From positions 1 through 64,000 of the forward strand of contig NZ_SMYO01000010.1 of assembly GCF_004358205.1 (NCBI RefSeq): 64,000 bases of DNA. The letters are read 5' to 3'. Made by a program: the position numbers and the translations under genes. The notes below the pieces were generated by a model. The model did no database searches. It was not told where the DNA came from and worked only from the letters and a program-made list of their open reading frames with translations. Source of the stretch: Bacillus salipaludis (GTDB lineage Bacteria > Bacillota > Bacilli > Bacillales_B > DSM-18226). Shown here piece after piece: positions 54,289 through 62,885 of this stretch (positions are counted from its first letter, which is position 1; each line of letters starts with the position of its first letter).

Positions 54289-55557
54289 TTAATCTTCATT
54301 TCTATTTAAATAATCATTCACTTGGAGGAACTCAGGGGATGTATGGGTTGCCATGATACCATGGTAACTTATATCCAGACCAAGATCTTCTTCATCATTT
54401 GAGGCTCGAATTGGTACCCATTTATTGATGAGCTTTAAACCTGCCCATGTAAGCAGGAATCCCCATCCGCATAATATGATTAATCCTAACAACTGAATCA
54501 ATAATAAATGCCAGCCCCCTCCTTCTAAAAGGCCCCCTTTTGTTGCGAAAAGACCGACAGCAATTGTTCCCCATACACCAGAAACAGCATGCACTGGAAA
54601 TGCGCCAACTGGGTCATCGATCCGCTTTGCTTCCAACCAATTCGCCGCACCCATCATCAACAAACCAGAAATTGCCCCTATTAAGATGGATGACTGGTCG
54701 CTTACAAAGGCACAGCCAGCTGTTATTCCCACAAGCCCGGCGAGGGAGGCATTAATGACAGACGGGGCATCCGAGCGACCGTATCGGAATAAAGTATAGA
54801 TTAATGCGGTTGCTCCGCCTGCAGCAGCTGATAACATGGTTACAATCGCGATGTGACCTATTCTCACATCAGTAGCTGTCAGTGTACTTCCAGCATTAAA
54901 TCCAAACCAGCCGAACCATAATAAAAATGCTCCTACTGAAGCAAGAGGCAGGTTGCTAGGCAAAGCAATGGACGAGGAGTTTTTTGACGTAAATTTACCT
55001 TTCCTTGGTCCGATTAAAATGGCTGCGGCTAATGCCGAGAATCCTCCCAACGCATGTATAACGGCTGAGCCTGCAAAATCTTCCATCCCCAATTTCCCTA
55101 ACCAGCCGCCTCCCCACACCCAATGCCCGGCAATGGGGTAGATGAACATCGTCATCAATAGGACATATAAAAGATAGGCACGGAAATTAATTCTCTCCGC
55201 TACAGCACCAGAAACAATGGAAATTACTGCGATAACAAAAGCACCTTGAAAAAGCCAAAAGGTATCCGTCGAAATAGATAATTTTAAATGGGTAAAATTC
55301 CCTTTTAACATGAATCCATCCGTACCAATTACACCCAAAAGGTCTGAACCATACATAAGTGCAAAGCCGACTAAGTAATAACAAAGTGTACCAATCGTAA
55401 TATCGGCAAATACCTTCATAATAATATTCACACTGTTTTTCGAGCGAACAAAGCCTGCTTCAAGCAGAGCAAATCCGCCTTCCATTAATAAAATCATGGC
55501 TGCAGTCAGAACAACCCAGATCGTATCAAGACCTGTATGAATGGCATGTATTGTCAT
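54289..55557 (-). CDS. amt: ammonium transporter (Amt family)
   Basis: A 422-residue Amt protein with about eleven membrane helices. Twin pore histidines lie in AVIHALGGFSALAAA and FPVHAVSGVWGT, and WVWGGGWLGKLG and GWFGFNAGS are conserved. The cytoplasmic tail ends LDISYHGIMATH, the region that contacts P-II proteins elsewhere. It corresponds to B. subtilis NrgA, but is preceded by an unknown gene with which its ATG overlaps (TAATG), and no glnK/nrgB P-II gene is adjacent. Confidence 0.94.
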   Translation of the reverse strand: MTIHAIHTGLDTIWVVLTAAMILLMEGGFALLEAGFVRSKNSVNIIMKVFADITIGTLCYYLVGFALMYGSDLLGVIGTDGFMLKGNFTHLKLSISTDTFWLFQGAFVIAVISIVSGAVAERINFRAYLLYVLLMTMFIYPIAGHWVWGGGWLGKLGMEDFAGSAVIHALGGFSALAAAILIGPRKGKFTSKNSSSIALPSNLPLASVGAFLLWFGWFGFNAGSTLTATDVRIGHIAIVTMLSAAAGGATALIYTLFRYGRSDAPSVINASLAGLVGITAGCAFVSDQSSILIGAISGLLMMGAANWLEAKRIDDPVGAFPVHAVSGVWGTIAVGLFATKGGLLEGGGWHLLLIQLLGLIILCGWGFLLTWAGLKLINKWVPIRASNDEEDLGLDISYHGIMATHTSPEFLQVNDYLNRNED

Positions 55558-55964
55558 TACGATTGTCCCCCTATTCCTTTATAGCTTTTAAGTTCCTCTA
55601 TAACACTATGAGAAAGAACAATAGCTTGTTTCTCCTCGTTTTGCACCATAACTATAATTCTCTCTAAATCATTAATTTTTCTCTTAATATCTTCTATGTT
55701 CATTAATCGCTGTTTCACATTAACAAGGTACTCAACTGCTTGATGATGGCTGGGGGGACGTCCTGTGAAAAACTTTTTTATAGCTGGTAATGATTGATAC
55801 CAAGCCTCATGTGTTCTTCTTTTTTCTTCGTACTTTATAATTTTGTTTTTAATTTGAACTATTTCTTTTTCCTTATAAATCTTTATTTCTTGCAAGATAT
55901 GAACTAATTCTTTGGGATCAAATTGAAATTCTAAAGTGCGATATAATTCATCAATGACGTCCAT
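55557..55964 (-). CDS. unknown coiled-coil protein coupled to the ammonium transporter
   Basis: A 135-residue protein that I do not recognise. It is almost all helical with two charged coiled-coil stretches (about 25-55 and 85-115), separated by a Pro-containing IKKFFTGRPPSHHQ loop. There is no membrane segment and no P-II features (no T-loop, no GlnB signature). Its stop overlaps the amt start, so the two are made together. A role in transporter control, in the place usually taken by GlnK, is an inference from context. ATG 55964 has GAGGAG at 7-8 bases. Confidence 0.8.
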   Translation of the reverse strand: MDVIDELYRTLEFQFDPKELVHILQEIKIYKEKEIVQIKNKIIKYEEKRRTHEAWYQSLPAIKKFFTGRPPSHHQAVEYLVNVKQRLMNIEDIKRKINDLERIIVMVQNEEKQAIVLSHSVIEELKSYKGIGGQS

Positions 55965-56000
55965 GTTATATCTCCTCACATGAAATGTTACTTTTTTCTG

Positions 56001-56029
56001 ATTATATTGAGTATTTCAATTTTAGTCAA
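56001..56029 (-). promoter_or_regulatory. promoter of the coiled-coil protein-amt operon
   Basis: Minus strand TTGACT (56024-56029), 17 bp, perfect TATAAT (56001-56006), 37 bp before the first ATG. I found no convincing TnrA/GlnR box. Confidence 0.88.
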
Positions 56030-56059
56030 TATTTAGTTCTCCCCTTTTTATTCCCATAA

Positions 56060-56094
56060 AAAAAAGAACCCCTATATATATGAGGTTCCTTGCA
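56060..56094 (-). terminator. terminator of gabPTD
   Basis: Minus strand GGAACCTC and GGGGTTCT form a stem with an AT loop followed by eight T residues, just after the gabD stop. Confidence 0.92.
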
Positions 56095-56102
56095 TTAATA
56101 TT

Positions 56103-57533
56103 TTAAAACGCAATCGATACATATTTTACTTCGAGATATTCATCAATCCCGTAATGTCCGCCTTCGCGTCCTAGACCACTTTCTTTAAATCCTCCGAACG
56201 GTGCCTGTGCAACCGTTGGAAGTGCATCATTTAGCCCGACGATTCCATACTCAAGCTTTTCACTAATCCGAATCGCTCTGCTTAGGCTTTCCGTATAAAC
56301 ATAGGCAGCCAATCCGTATATTGAATTATTCGCTCTCTCAAGTACTTCCTCTTCTGTTTTAAACGTTGCCACCGGTGCCAGCGGTCCAAACGTTTCCTCT
56401 TTCATACAAAGCATTTCATCCCCAGCATTTGTGATAATTGTCGGCTCAAAAAAGTAACCCTCTGCAATATTAGCTCTGCTGCCGCCTTGAAGCAGTTTCC
56501 CGCCCTTACTAAGAGCATCATCAATTTGTTCCTTTACTTTATCAATTGCATGTGAATCAATCATTGGACCAATGTCTGTTCCTTGATCTAATCCATCTCC
56601 AATCTTTAATTTTGCAACGGCTTCACGGAATTTTTCATTAAATTCGGCTTCAATTGATTCATGAACATAGATACGATTCGTACAAATACAAGTTTGACCG
56701 GCATTCCTGAACTTCGAGCCAACAACCCCTTCAACCGCCTTATCAATATTTGCATCATCCATCACGATAAACGGCGCATGACCGCCTAATTCTAAAGAAA
56801 TTTTCTTAACGGTATCTGCCGCACCCTTCATTAGCATCTTACCAACCTCTGTCGAACCGGTAAATGTTAGTTTACGAACGCGCTCATCTTGCAGCCAAGC
56901 ATCACCAATTGCCCGGGAATCTCCAGTCACGACATTTAACACGCCTTTTGGAATTCCAGCCAAATGTCCAAGCTCAACCATCTTTAAGGCCGTTAACGGA
57001 GTTTGAGTGGCCGGCTTAATAACAGCCGTACAACCGGCTGCCAGTGCAGGTGCTACCTTTCTAGTAATCATCGAGGCAGGGAAATTCCATGGTGTAATCG
57101 CTGCAACTACACCTACCGGTTGTTTCTGAATAAGAATTCGTTTATTCGGATGGGAGGATGGAATCGTTTCGCCATAAATCCGTTTTCCTTCTTCTGCATA
57201 CCAGGAAACATAGCTGTTCGCATTAATAATCTCACCCAACGCCTCTTTCAAGGGCTTCCCTTGCTCTTCTGTCATAATCCGTGCGAGTTCTTCTTTATTT
57301 TCATCTATCAATTGAAACCATTTCATTAATAATTGACTGCGTTCCTCAGCCGTTTTAACAGACCATTCCTTAAAAGCGGCAAATGCTGCATCTACCGCCT
57401 TTTTCGCTTCAACCATTCCCCCTTTTGGAACTTCTGCGATCACCTGATTATTCGCGGGGTTAATTACCTTAATCATTTCCTTACTTTCACTTTCAACACT
57501 TTCCCCGTTGATCTGCATTAAATGTGTGCTCAT
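56103..57533 (-). CDS. gabD: succinate-semialdehyde / glutarate-semialdehyde dehydrogenase
   Basis: A 476-residue ALDH with ITPWNFP, FTGSTEVGK, SLELGGHAP and catalytic Cys in NAGQTCICTNR, the signature of GabD/DavD enzymes. It oxidises succinate semialdehyde to succinate. Because a glutarate hydroxylase gene lies nearby, glutarate semialdehyde may be an equal substrate. Third gene of gabPTD, 42 bp after gabT. Confidence 0.93.
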   Translation of the reverse strand: MSTHLMQINGESVESESKEMIKVINPANNQVIAEVPKGGMVEAKKAVDAAFAAFKEWSVKTAEERSQLLMKWFQLIDENKEELARIMTEEQGKPLKEALGEIINANSYVSWYAEEGKRIYGETIPSSHPNKRILIQKQPVGVVAAITPWNFPASMITRKVAPALAAGCTAVIKPATQTPLTALKMVELGHLAGIPKGVLNVVTGDSRAIGDAWLQDERVRKLTFTGSTEVGKMLMKGAADTVKKISLELGGHAPFIVMDDANIDKAVEGVVGSKFRNAGQTCICTNRIYVHESIEAEFNEKFREAVAKLKIGDGLDQGTDIGPMIDSHAIDKVKEQIDDALSKGGKLLQGGSRANIAEGYFFEPTIITNAGDEMLCMKEETFGPLAPVATFKTEEEVLERANNSIYGLAAYVYTESLSRAIRISEKLEYGIVGLNDALPTVAQAPFGGFKESGLGREGGHYGIDEYLEVKYVSIAF

Positions 57534-57575
57534 AAGAATTCTCCTTTTCTATTATTTCTCATAAAAATTATACGT

Positions 57576-58934
57576 TTATACTAAACTAACGCTGCCAGAA
57601 GAAACGAGCGCTGCCTCAATGGAATTCTCTAAAATGGTTAACCCTTCCGCCAATTGCTCATCGGTAATGACCAGCGGCATAAGCAGACGAAGGACATTGC
57701 TATATATACCCGCGCTTAAGATTAACAATCCTCGTTTGTTCGCTTCCTTAATAATCTGATTGGTCAAATCTTTTGCCGGCTCTTTTGTTTTCCGATCCTT
57801 TACAATCTCAATGGCACACATGGCCCCAAGTCCTCTTATATCACCAATGCAATCAAATTTGTCATAGAATACCTTAAACTTATCCATGACGATTTTTCCG
57901 ATTTCTTCCCCGCGCTGATTTAACCCTTCTTCTTCAATAATATCCAAGACAGCTAAGGCCGCTTTACATCCCAATGGGCTGCCGCTATAGGTTCCGCCAA
58001 GTTCCCCTGGATCTGCTGCGTCCATAATTTCTTTACGTCCAATCACACCGCTGATTGGTACGCCCGCTCCCATGGATTTTGATACCGTAAGCAGGTCTGG
58101 AACCACATCGAAATGCTCAATAGCAAAGTAACGGCCGGTACGGGCAAATCCAGTTTGAATCTCATCTGCGATAAAAAGAATTCCATTTTCTTTACACAAT
58201 TGAGAGACTCCCTGTACGAAGCGTTTTCCAGGAACAATAAATCCACCTTCACCTTGGACCGGCTCCATCACAACGGCTGCAATTGATTCCGGTGCCACAT
58301 CACTTACAAAGAAATTACGAAATTCCTCAAGCACAAAATCTTCATACTGCTCTTCTGTTAACCCATCAGGGCGTCTGTACATATACGGAAACGGCGCTCT
58401 ATAAACCTCAGGAGCAAACGGTCCAAATTCAAATTTATAAGGCTTAACCTTACTTGTCATGGTCATCGTCATTAAGGTCCGGCCGTGATATCCCCTTGAA
58501 AAAGAAATAATCCCTTGTCTTTTAGTATACTTTCGTGCAATTTTCACGGCATTTTCAACCGCTTCTGCACCGCTATTTTGTAAAAGTACTTTCTTCTCAT
58601 GTTGCCCTGGTGCGAGACTAGCAAGTTTTTCAGCAAGCTCAATATAGGATTCGAACATCATTACATTAAAACCTGTATGGATAAATTGATCCACTTGTTC
58701 ATGTAATGCTTGTTTCACTTTCGGATGACTGTGTCCTACGTTTTGTACTCCGATTGCTCCAACAAAATCAATAAAGGTATTCCCATCCACATCTTTGATC
58801 AGCGCCCCATCGGCTGATTCAGCAAAAGCCGGAACCCCATAGCTCACGCCTTTTGGTACGATATTTTCACGTCTTTCAACTAAACTTTTTGATTTTTCCC
58901 CTGGTAAATTTGTATTCATTTTTGCAAAACTCAT
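57576..58934 (-). CDS. gabT: 4-aminobutyrate (5-aminovalerate) aminotransferase
   Basis: A 452-residue class-III PLP aminotransferase with NSGAEAVENAVKIARKYT, EPVQGEGGF, DEIQTGFARTG and PLP Lys in TVSKSMGAGVP. It transfers the amino group of GABA (or 5-aminovalerate) to 2-oxoglutarate. The start at 58934 (MSFAKMN) has GAAAGGATGA 5 bases upstream; upstream in-frame Met codons are poorly spaced. Confidence 0.92.
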   Translation of the reverse strand: MSFAKMNTNLPGEKSKSLVERRENIVPKGVSYGVPAFAESADGALIKDVDGNTFIDFVGAIGVQNVGHSHPKVKQALHEQVDQFIHTGFNVMMFESYIELAEKLASLAPGQHEKKVLLQNSGAEAVENAVKIARKYTKRQGIISFSRGYHGRTLMTMTMTSKVKPYKFEFGPFAPEVYRAPFPYMYRRPDGLTEEQYEDFVLEEFRNFFVSDVAPESIAAVVMEPVQGEGGFIVPGKRFVQGVSQLCKENGILFIADEIQTGFARTGRYFAIEHFDVVPDLLTVSKSMGAGVPISGVIGRKEIMDAADPGELGGTYSGSPLGCKAALAVLDIIEEEGLNQRGEEIGKIVMDKFKVFYDKFDCIGDIRGLGAMCAIEIVKDRKTKEPAKDLTNQIIKEANKRGLLILSAGIYSNVLRLLMPLVITDEQLAEGLTILENSIEAALVSSGSVSLV

Positions 58935-58962
58935 TATGCTCATCCTTTCGTTCATAAAATAA

Positions 58963-60372
58963 TTAATCATTTACTATTTTTTCAGAATTAAATCCAATAT
59001 CCGACTGGTTTTTGACCTTCTCCTTTTTTCGAAAAAAAAGAAAGTAAGAACCAATTACGAGGATCGTAAGAAGTGAAGTAAGATAGAATTGTTCACGCAT
59101 TGAATCGATAAAAGCTTGGGCAACAAATATAATAAATAGGGCGATAATCGTAGCATAGGTTAAGTGAGGAAATAACCACATTTTCACTTTAAGTTTCTTA
59201 GGATCATTTTTTTCTGCTCTTAATCTCAAGCGTATATGGGAGAAGGCTATAAAAATATACATCACGATGGTTACACCACCAGAAGCATTAGCCAAAAATA
59301 CAAACAATCCATTCGGCGAGACAAATTTAAACGTTGTGAATATATAGGTAAAGATAACGCTTACAGCTAAGGCCCAAAGCGGAATCCCCCTTTTGCTGAC
59401 TCGTGATAGGAATTTTGGCGCCGTTCCCTTTTTTGATAGAGAGTATAGCATCCGCGAACTTGTATAAAGTCCGGAATTCAAAACAGAAAGAAGCGAAATG
59501 AAAATAATTCCATTCATGACTTGAGCAGCAGCGGGAAGACCGGCCATATCGAAAACACTGGCATAAGGTGATTGCAACAAATCCTTGGCATTTTGCGGAA
59601 TAATCATAACTAAAATAGCTACGGAACCGACAAAGAAAAGCAGAAGCCGCCAAACTACAGCATTGATCGCCTTAATAATATTCTTTTCCGGATTTTCGGA
59701 CTCTCCCGCTGCAATCGCTGCTACCTCACTCCCTGATAGTGAGAAGGTAATAAAGATGACACTTAGTAGTACAGGCATCCATCCATGCGGGAAGAAGCCT
59801 GAACCTGACATCAGGCTGGTAATCCCTGTCGCTTTAACTCCTGGAAACCAACCAAAAATGATTACTGTACCTACACATAGAAAAATAATAATGGCAGAAA
59901 CCTTAATAAAAGCTAACCAGTATTCAAACTCCCCATAGGCTTTAACCGAGAAGACATTCGTAGCAGTCATTAAAATAGGAAAGACTAAACTTGCCACCCA
60001 CGCAGGTATGGAAGGAATCCAATTGTGAACAAACGTTCCCAATAAGGTTGCTTCAATCGCTACAATAATCACCCAATTGAACCAGTATAACCAGCCAATC
60101 GTATACCCGGCCCACGGACCAAAGGCCTGCTGCGCGTAAGTAGCAAACGAACCACTATCAGGGTTTACAACTGCCATCTCTCCCAGCATCCGCATGACTA
60201 GAACAATCATTAATCCTGCAATGATATAAGAAATCAATGCACCCGGTCCTGCCGACATAATCATCGTTCCACTTCCTATAAATAGGCCGGCACCGATAAC
60301 ACCGCCAATCGAAATCATGGTTACATGCCTTGTCTTCAGATCATGTTTCAGTTCATGATTTTGAATCCCCAC
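58963..60372 (-). CDS. gabP: GABA permease-like amino-acid transporter
   Basis: A 469-residue APC-family permease of the AAT group with twelve membrane helices, HDLKTRHVTMISIGGVIGAGLF and [12 protein letters not shown]. It heads the gabPTD operon. The start is taken as GTG at 60372 because a run of eight G residues lies 7 bases before it. An upstream ATG (60405) would coincide with the predicted sigma-54 transcription start, so it cannot be used. Confidence 0.87.
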   Translation of the reverse strand: MGIQNHELKHDLKTRHVTMISIGGVIGAGLFIGSGTMIMSAGPGALISYIIAGLMIVLVMRMLGEMAVVNPDSGSFATYAQQAFGPWAGYTIGWLYWFNWVIIVAIEATLLGTFVHNWIPSIPAWVASLVFPILMTATNVFSVKAYGEFEYWLAFIKVSAIIIFLCVGTVIIFGWFPGVKATGITSLMSGSGFFPHGWMPVLLSVIFITFSLSGSEVAAIAAGESENPEKNIIKAINAVVWRLLLFFVGSVAILVMIIPQNAKDLLQSPYASVFDMAGLPAAAQVMNGIIFISLLSVLNSGLYTSSRMLYSLSKKGTAPKFLSRVSKRGIPLWALAVSVIFTYIFTTFKFVSPNGLFVFLANASGGVTIVMYIFIAFSHIRLRLRAEKNDPKKLKVKMWLFPHLTYATIIALFIIFVAQAFIDSMREQFYLTSLLTILVIGSYFLFFRKKEKVKNQSDIGFNSEKIVND

Positions 60373-60414
60373 TAAACATCCCCCCCCAATTTTATCGATA
60401 TACATCTATATTTA

Positions 60415-60432
60415 ATGCAATTACCGTGCCAA
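60415..60432 (-). promoter_or_regulatory. sigma-54 (-24/-12) promoter of gabPTD
   Basis: Minus strand TTGGCAC-GGTAA-TTGCAT matches the sigma-54 consensus TTGGCACNNNNNTTGCAT at every fixed position. Transcription should begin near 60405. The divergent gene encodes a sigma-54 activator, so the pair is coherent. Confidence 0.95.
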
Positions 60433-60483
60433 CAGTAATTTCCCTTAATTTAGACAAAAAAGTCGAACTTTTTTAAAAAATCG

Positions 60484-60549
60484 ATTCATTTTCGAATTAA
60501 AAGTAGATTATTTTGATTCACTTATTGATTATTAATTCGATTCTGAATT
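60484..60549. promoter_or_regulatory. candidate activator binding sites (UAS) for gabPTD
   Basis: Two similar imperfect palindromes, ATTC-N6-GAAT at 60484-60497 and AATTC-N6-GAATT at 60534-60549, have centres 51 bp apart. They sit about 86 and 137 bp upstream of the predicted start, in the range for enhancer-binding proteins. They are proposed from symmetry only. Confidence 0.45.
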
Positions 60550-60587
60550 ATATTTATAGTAGATTACAAGGTAGAAAAGGAGCGCCC

Positions 60588-61979
60588 ATGTCGATAGCAG
60601 AAATTATTTTAGAGACCATTGTAAAAACTTCCAATAACAATATCACCATCACGGATGAAAAAGGGGTTATTTTGTATACCAATAGTGAGCATTGGACGGT
60701 TTATGAAGACGGACCAAAAGAATACATTGGGAAATCTATTTTTGAACTTCAGGAACTAGGGATCTTAACGCCCTCGATTACAGCAAAAGTACTCACAGAA
60801 CAAAAACCCATTCAAATTATGCAAAACACAAAAAAAGGAAAAGTCATCATGTCGACCGCTTATCCCATTTACAATGATAAGGGGGAAATCATCCGCGTTA
60901 TTAGTTACGCTCTTGACCGAACGGAAATTAGCAGCCTTCAGGCTCAATACGAACAATTAGAAAGAAAGTTAAAAGAGTATCAAATCGAGATGGAGGAATT
61001 AAAGGGCAGAGAGGATATCCTCTATCGAAGTAAGGAAATGCAGCAAATCGCGAAAACCATCCAGAGGGTAGCCCCTACCGATGCTACAGTGTTGATGTTA
61101 GGAGAGTCTGGAGTTGGAAAAAGCATGCTAGCCCGAAAACTGCATTCTTATAGCAACCGGCATAAGAAGCCTTTTATCGAAGTAAATTGCACAACCATCC
61201 CAGCAAGTTTATTTGAATCGGAAATGTTCGGTTATGAATCCGGTTCCTTTACAGGCGCACAAAAAAATGGGAAACCAGGATTGATTGAACAAGCCCATGA
61301 AGGGACGCTATTTTTAGATGAAATCGGTGAACTACCCTTGTCTATCCAAGCAAAATTATTAAAGGTTTTACAAGAAAAAAAGTTTATCCGAGTGGGCGGA
61401 ACGAAAGAGCGGCATGTTGATTTTAGGTTAGTAACAGCTACAAATAAAAATTTAGAAGAAATGGTGCAAAAAGGGGAATTCCGTCTTGATTTATATTATA
61501 GATTAAATGTAATTCCTCTTCCCATACCTCCCCTACGCAATCGAAAGGAAGATATTTCTCTATTAATTAACCATTATATCGAGTTAATGAACAAGAAATA
61601 TAAAACGGCGAAAAAATTACACCCTTCCTTATTTGAAAAACTACTTAATTATAAATGGCCTGGGAATGTTCGGGAATTAGAGAACTTACTTGAAAGACTT
61701 GTTTTAACTACCGAAGAACCCATTATTCGTCAGCATTCACTCCCCACTTCCATTTTGGGTGATGGATCCACACACGAGGAGGATGTCTCCCTAATTGAAA
61801 ATCTGATAACAGAAGAAACGGATCTTAAAACTGTATTAGATCTGGTGGAAAAATGGATGCTGGAAAAAGCTCAAAAGCATTGTAAATCCACTTATGAAAT
61901 AGCTAAATATCTTGGTATCAGCCAGCCATCGGTTATTCGTAAACTAAAAAAACACAAAGAAGACTTAGATAATTTCTAA
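60588..61979 (+). CDS. sigma-54-dependent activator, PAS-AAA+-Fis type (GabR-like)
   Basis: A 463-residue enhancer-binding protein: N-terminal PAS sensor (about 10-110), coiled-coil linker (120-150), AAA+ domain with Walker A GESGVGKS and the sigma-54-contact loop GSFTGA (Ser replaces the usual Ala), arginine-finger region, and a C-terminal Fis-type HTH (STYEIAKYLGISQPSVIRKLKK). The start at 60588 follows AAAGGAG by 5 bases. Divergent from gabPTD, like the sigma-54-type gab regulators known in the Bacillus cereus group. The PAS ligand is unknown, perhaps the amino acid or its semialdehyde. Confidence 0.92.
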   Translation: MSIAEIILETIVKTSNNNITITDEKGVILYTNSEHWTVYEDGPKEYIGKSIFELQELGILTPSITAKVLTEQKPIQIMQNTKKGKVIMSTAYPIYNDKGEIIRVISYALDRTEISSLQAQYEQLERKLKEYQIEMEELKGREDILYRSKEMQQIAKTIQRVAPTDATVLMLGESGVGKSMLARKLHSYSNRHKKPFIEVNCTTIPASLFESEMFGYESGSFTGAQKNGKPGLIEQAHEGTLFLDEIGELPLSIQAKLLKVLQEKKFIRVGGTKERHVDFRLVTATNKNLEEMVQKGEFRLDLYYRLNVIPLPIPPLRNRKEDISLLINHYIELMNKKYKTAKKLHPSLFEKLLNYKWPGNVRELENLLERLVLTTEEPIIRQHSLPTSILGDGSTHEEDVSLIENLITEETDLKTVLDLVEKWMLEKAQKHCKSTYEIAKYLGISQPSVIRKLKKHKEDLDNF

Positions 61980-61994
61980 TAAACCTAGTTATGA

Positions 61995-62031
61995 AAAACA
62001 CCTCATTCGTTCTAAATGAGGTGTTTCGTTT
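61995..62031. terminator. terminator between the activator gene and the GNAT gene
   Basis: Stem AAACACCTCATT / AATGAGGTGTTT with a 7-base loop between convergent genes. Confidence 0.88.
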
Positions 62032-62485
62032 ATCCGATATATTTGATCATGGCTACTTCATCACAGCAATTAAACTTAGGGCAGTTCATACAATCCACCC
62101 AAACCTTTTCAGGCAAAGTCTCCTTTGCCACAATTTCAAAGCCGCACTTTTTGAAAAACTCAGTTTCATAGGTGAAGGACATTACACGGCTAATTCCAAG
62201 TTCAGGTGCATCCTCTACAAGGCGATTTACCAGTTTACGGCCAATCCCCTTCCCGGCATGCTCCGGAGATACAACTAAAGAACGAATCTCTGCAAGATCC
62301 TGACCTAAAACATGTAAACCAGCTACACCTAGTATTTTATTATTCTCTTTCATAACATATAAACATTGTAAGTGCTGATAAAGTGATAAGTACGTACGCG
62401 GCAATACAATTTCTTTTTCCGCATAAATTTGAATTAATTTATAAATATCTTTTACATCACTGGTAACTGCATGATAAATATCCAT
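62030..62485 (-). CDS. GNAT N-acetyltransferase, short ArgA-like type
   Basis: A 151-residue GNAT with LPRTYLSLYQHL at residues 28-39, acetyl-CoA loop AGKGIGRKLV (77-86), and a cysteine-rich end KVWVDCMNCPKFNCCDEVAM. These elements resemble short stand-alone N-acetylglutamate synthases (argA-like). If so, it could prime the acetyl cycle used by argCJBD 9 kb away. ArgJ may already do this, so the substrate is uncertain. GGAGC precedes the ATG. Confidence 0.78.
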   Translation of the reverse strand: MDIYHAVTSDVKDIYKLIQIYAEKEIVLPRTYLSLYQHLQCLYVMKENNKILGVAGLHVLGQDLAEIRSLVVSPEHAGKGIGRKLVNRLVEDAPELGISRVMSFTYETEFFKKCGFEIVAKETLPEKVWVDCMNCPKFNCCDEVAMIKYIG

Positions 62486-62625
62486 CTGATTGCTCCTTTT
62501 GCAATAATATTATAAATATACAACTATATGTATTTTTACTCAATAAAAATATTTTAAAAATACAATATATTATTGTGTTCTATTTTTCAACAAATGTTTC
62601 TTTAAAGGCTATGTTAAACTTGGTT

Positions 62626-62754
62626 GTTGATTTCCGCTCCAGGCACTTCGCTTTCCGTGGGCGGTTCGGGGAGCCTCCTCGTCGCTTCGCTCCTGCGGGG
62701 TCTCCCCTGTCCCGTACTCCCACAGGAGTCTTCGTGCCTTCCGCTCCAATCAAC
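62626..62754. repeat. full-length Bacillus intergenic palindromic repeat
   Basis: A GC-rich 129-bp element in an AT-rich gap (62486-62885). The left end GTTGATTTCCGCTCCAGGCAC and the complement of the right end GTTGATTGGAGCGGAAGGCAC are imperfect inverted repeats, and the inside has further symmetry (GGGGAGCCTCC / TCTCCCC). From memory this family is scattered through many Bacillus genomes. A collapsed relative lies at 1806-1825. Confidence 0.75.
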
Positions 62755-62792
62755 GTCGTTCGAAATCAACATTGTCCTTTAACACAGCTAAA

Positions 62793-62844
62793 TAAAAAAG
62801 ACAAATTCAATTCCTGAACAAAGGTCCAGGAAAATGAATTTGTC
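62793..62844 (-). terminator. terminator of glaH
   Basis: Minus strand GACAAATTCA...TGAATTTGTC with inner TTCCTG/CAGGAA forms a long stem followed by a T tract, about 40 bp past the stop. Confidence 0.88.
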
Positions 62845-62885
62845 TGTATATTTACCCAAAGGGGTTGGGTACAAAATAATGATTT

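Noticed and set aside
55965..56060. TnrA/GlnR site before the amt operon
   Set aside because: Only one half-site (GTAACA) resembles the TGTNAN-N5-NTNACA consensus; the other half does not match.
60373..60405. ATG at 60405 as gabP start
   Set aside because: It coincides with the predicted sigma-54 transcription start and lacks an SD. The GTG at 60372 has a strong G-run SD.
62575..62817. 80-codon plus-strand ORF
   Set aside because: It is a translation of the GC-rich palindromic repeat element.
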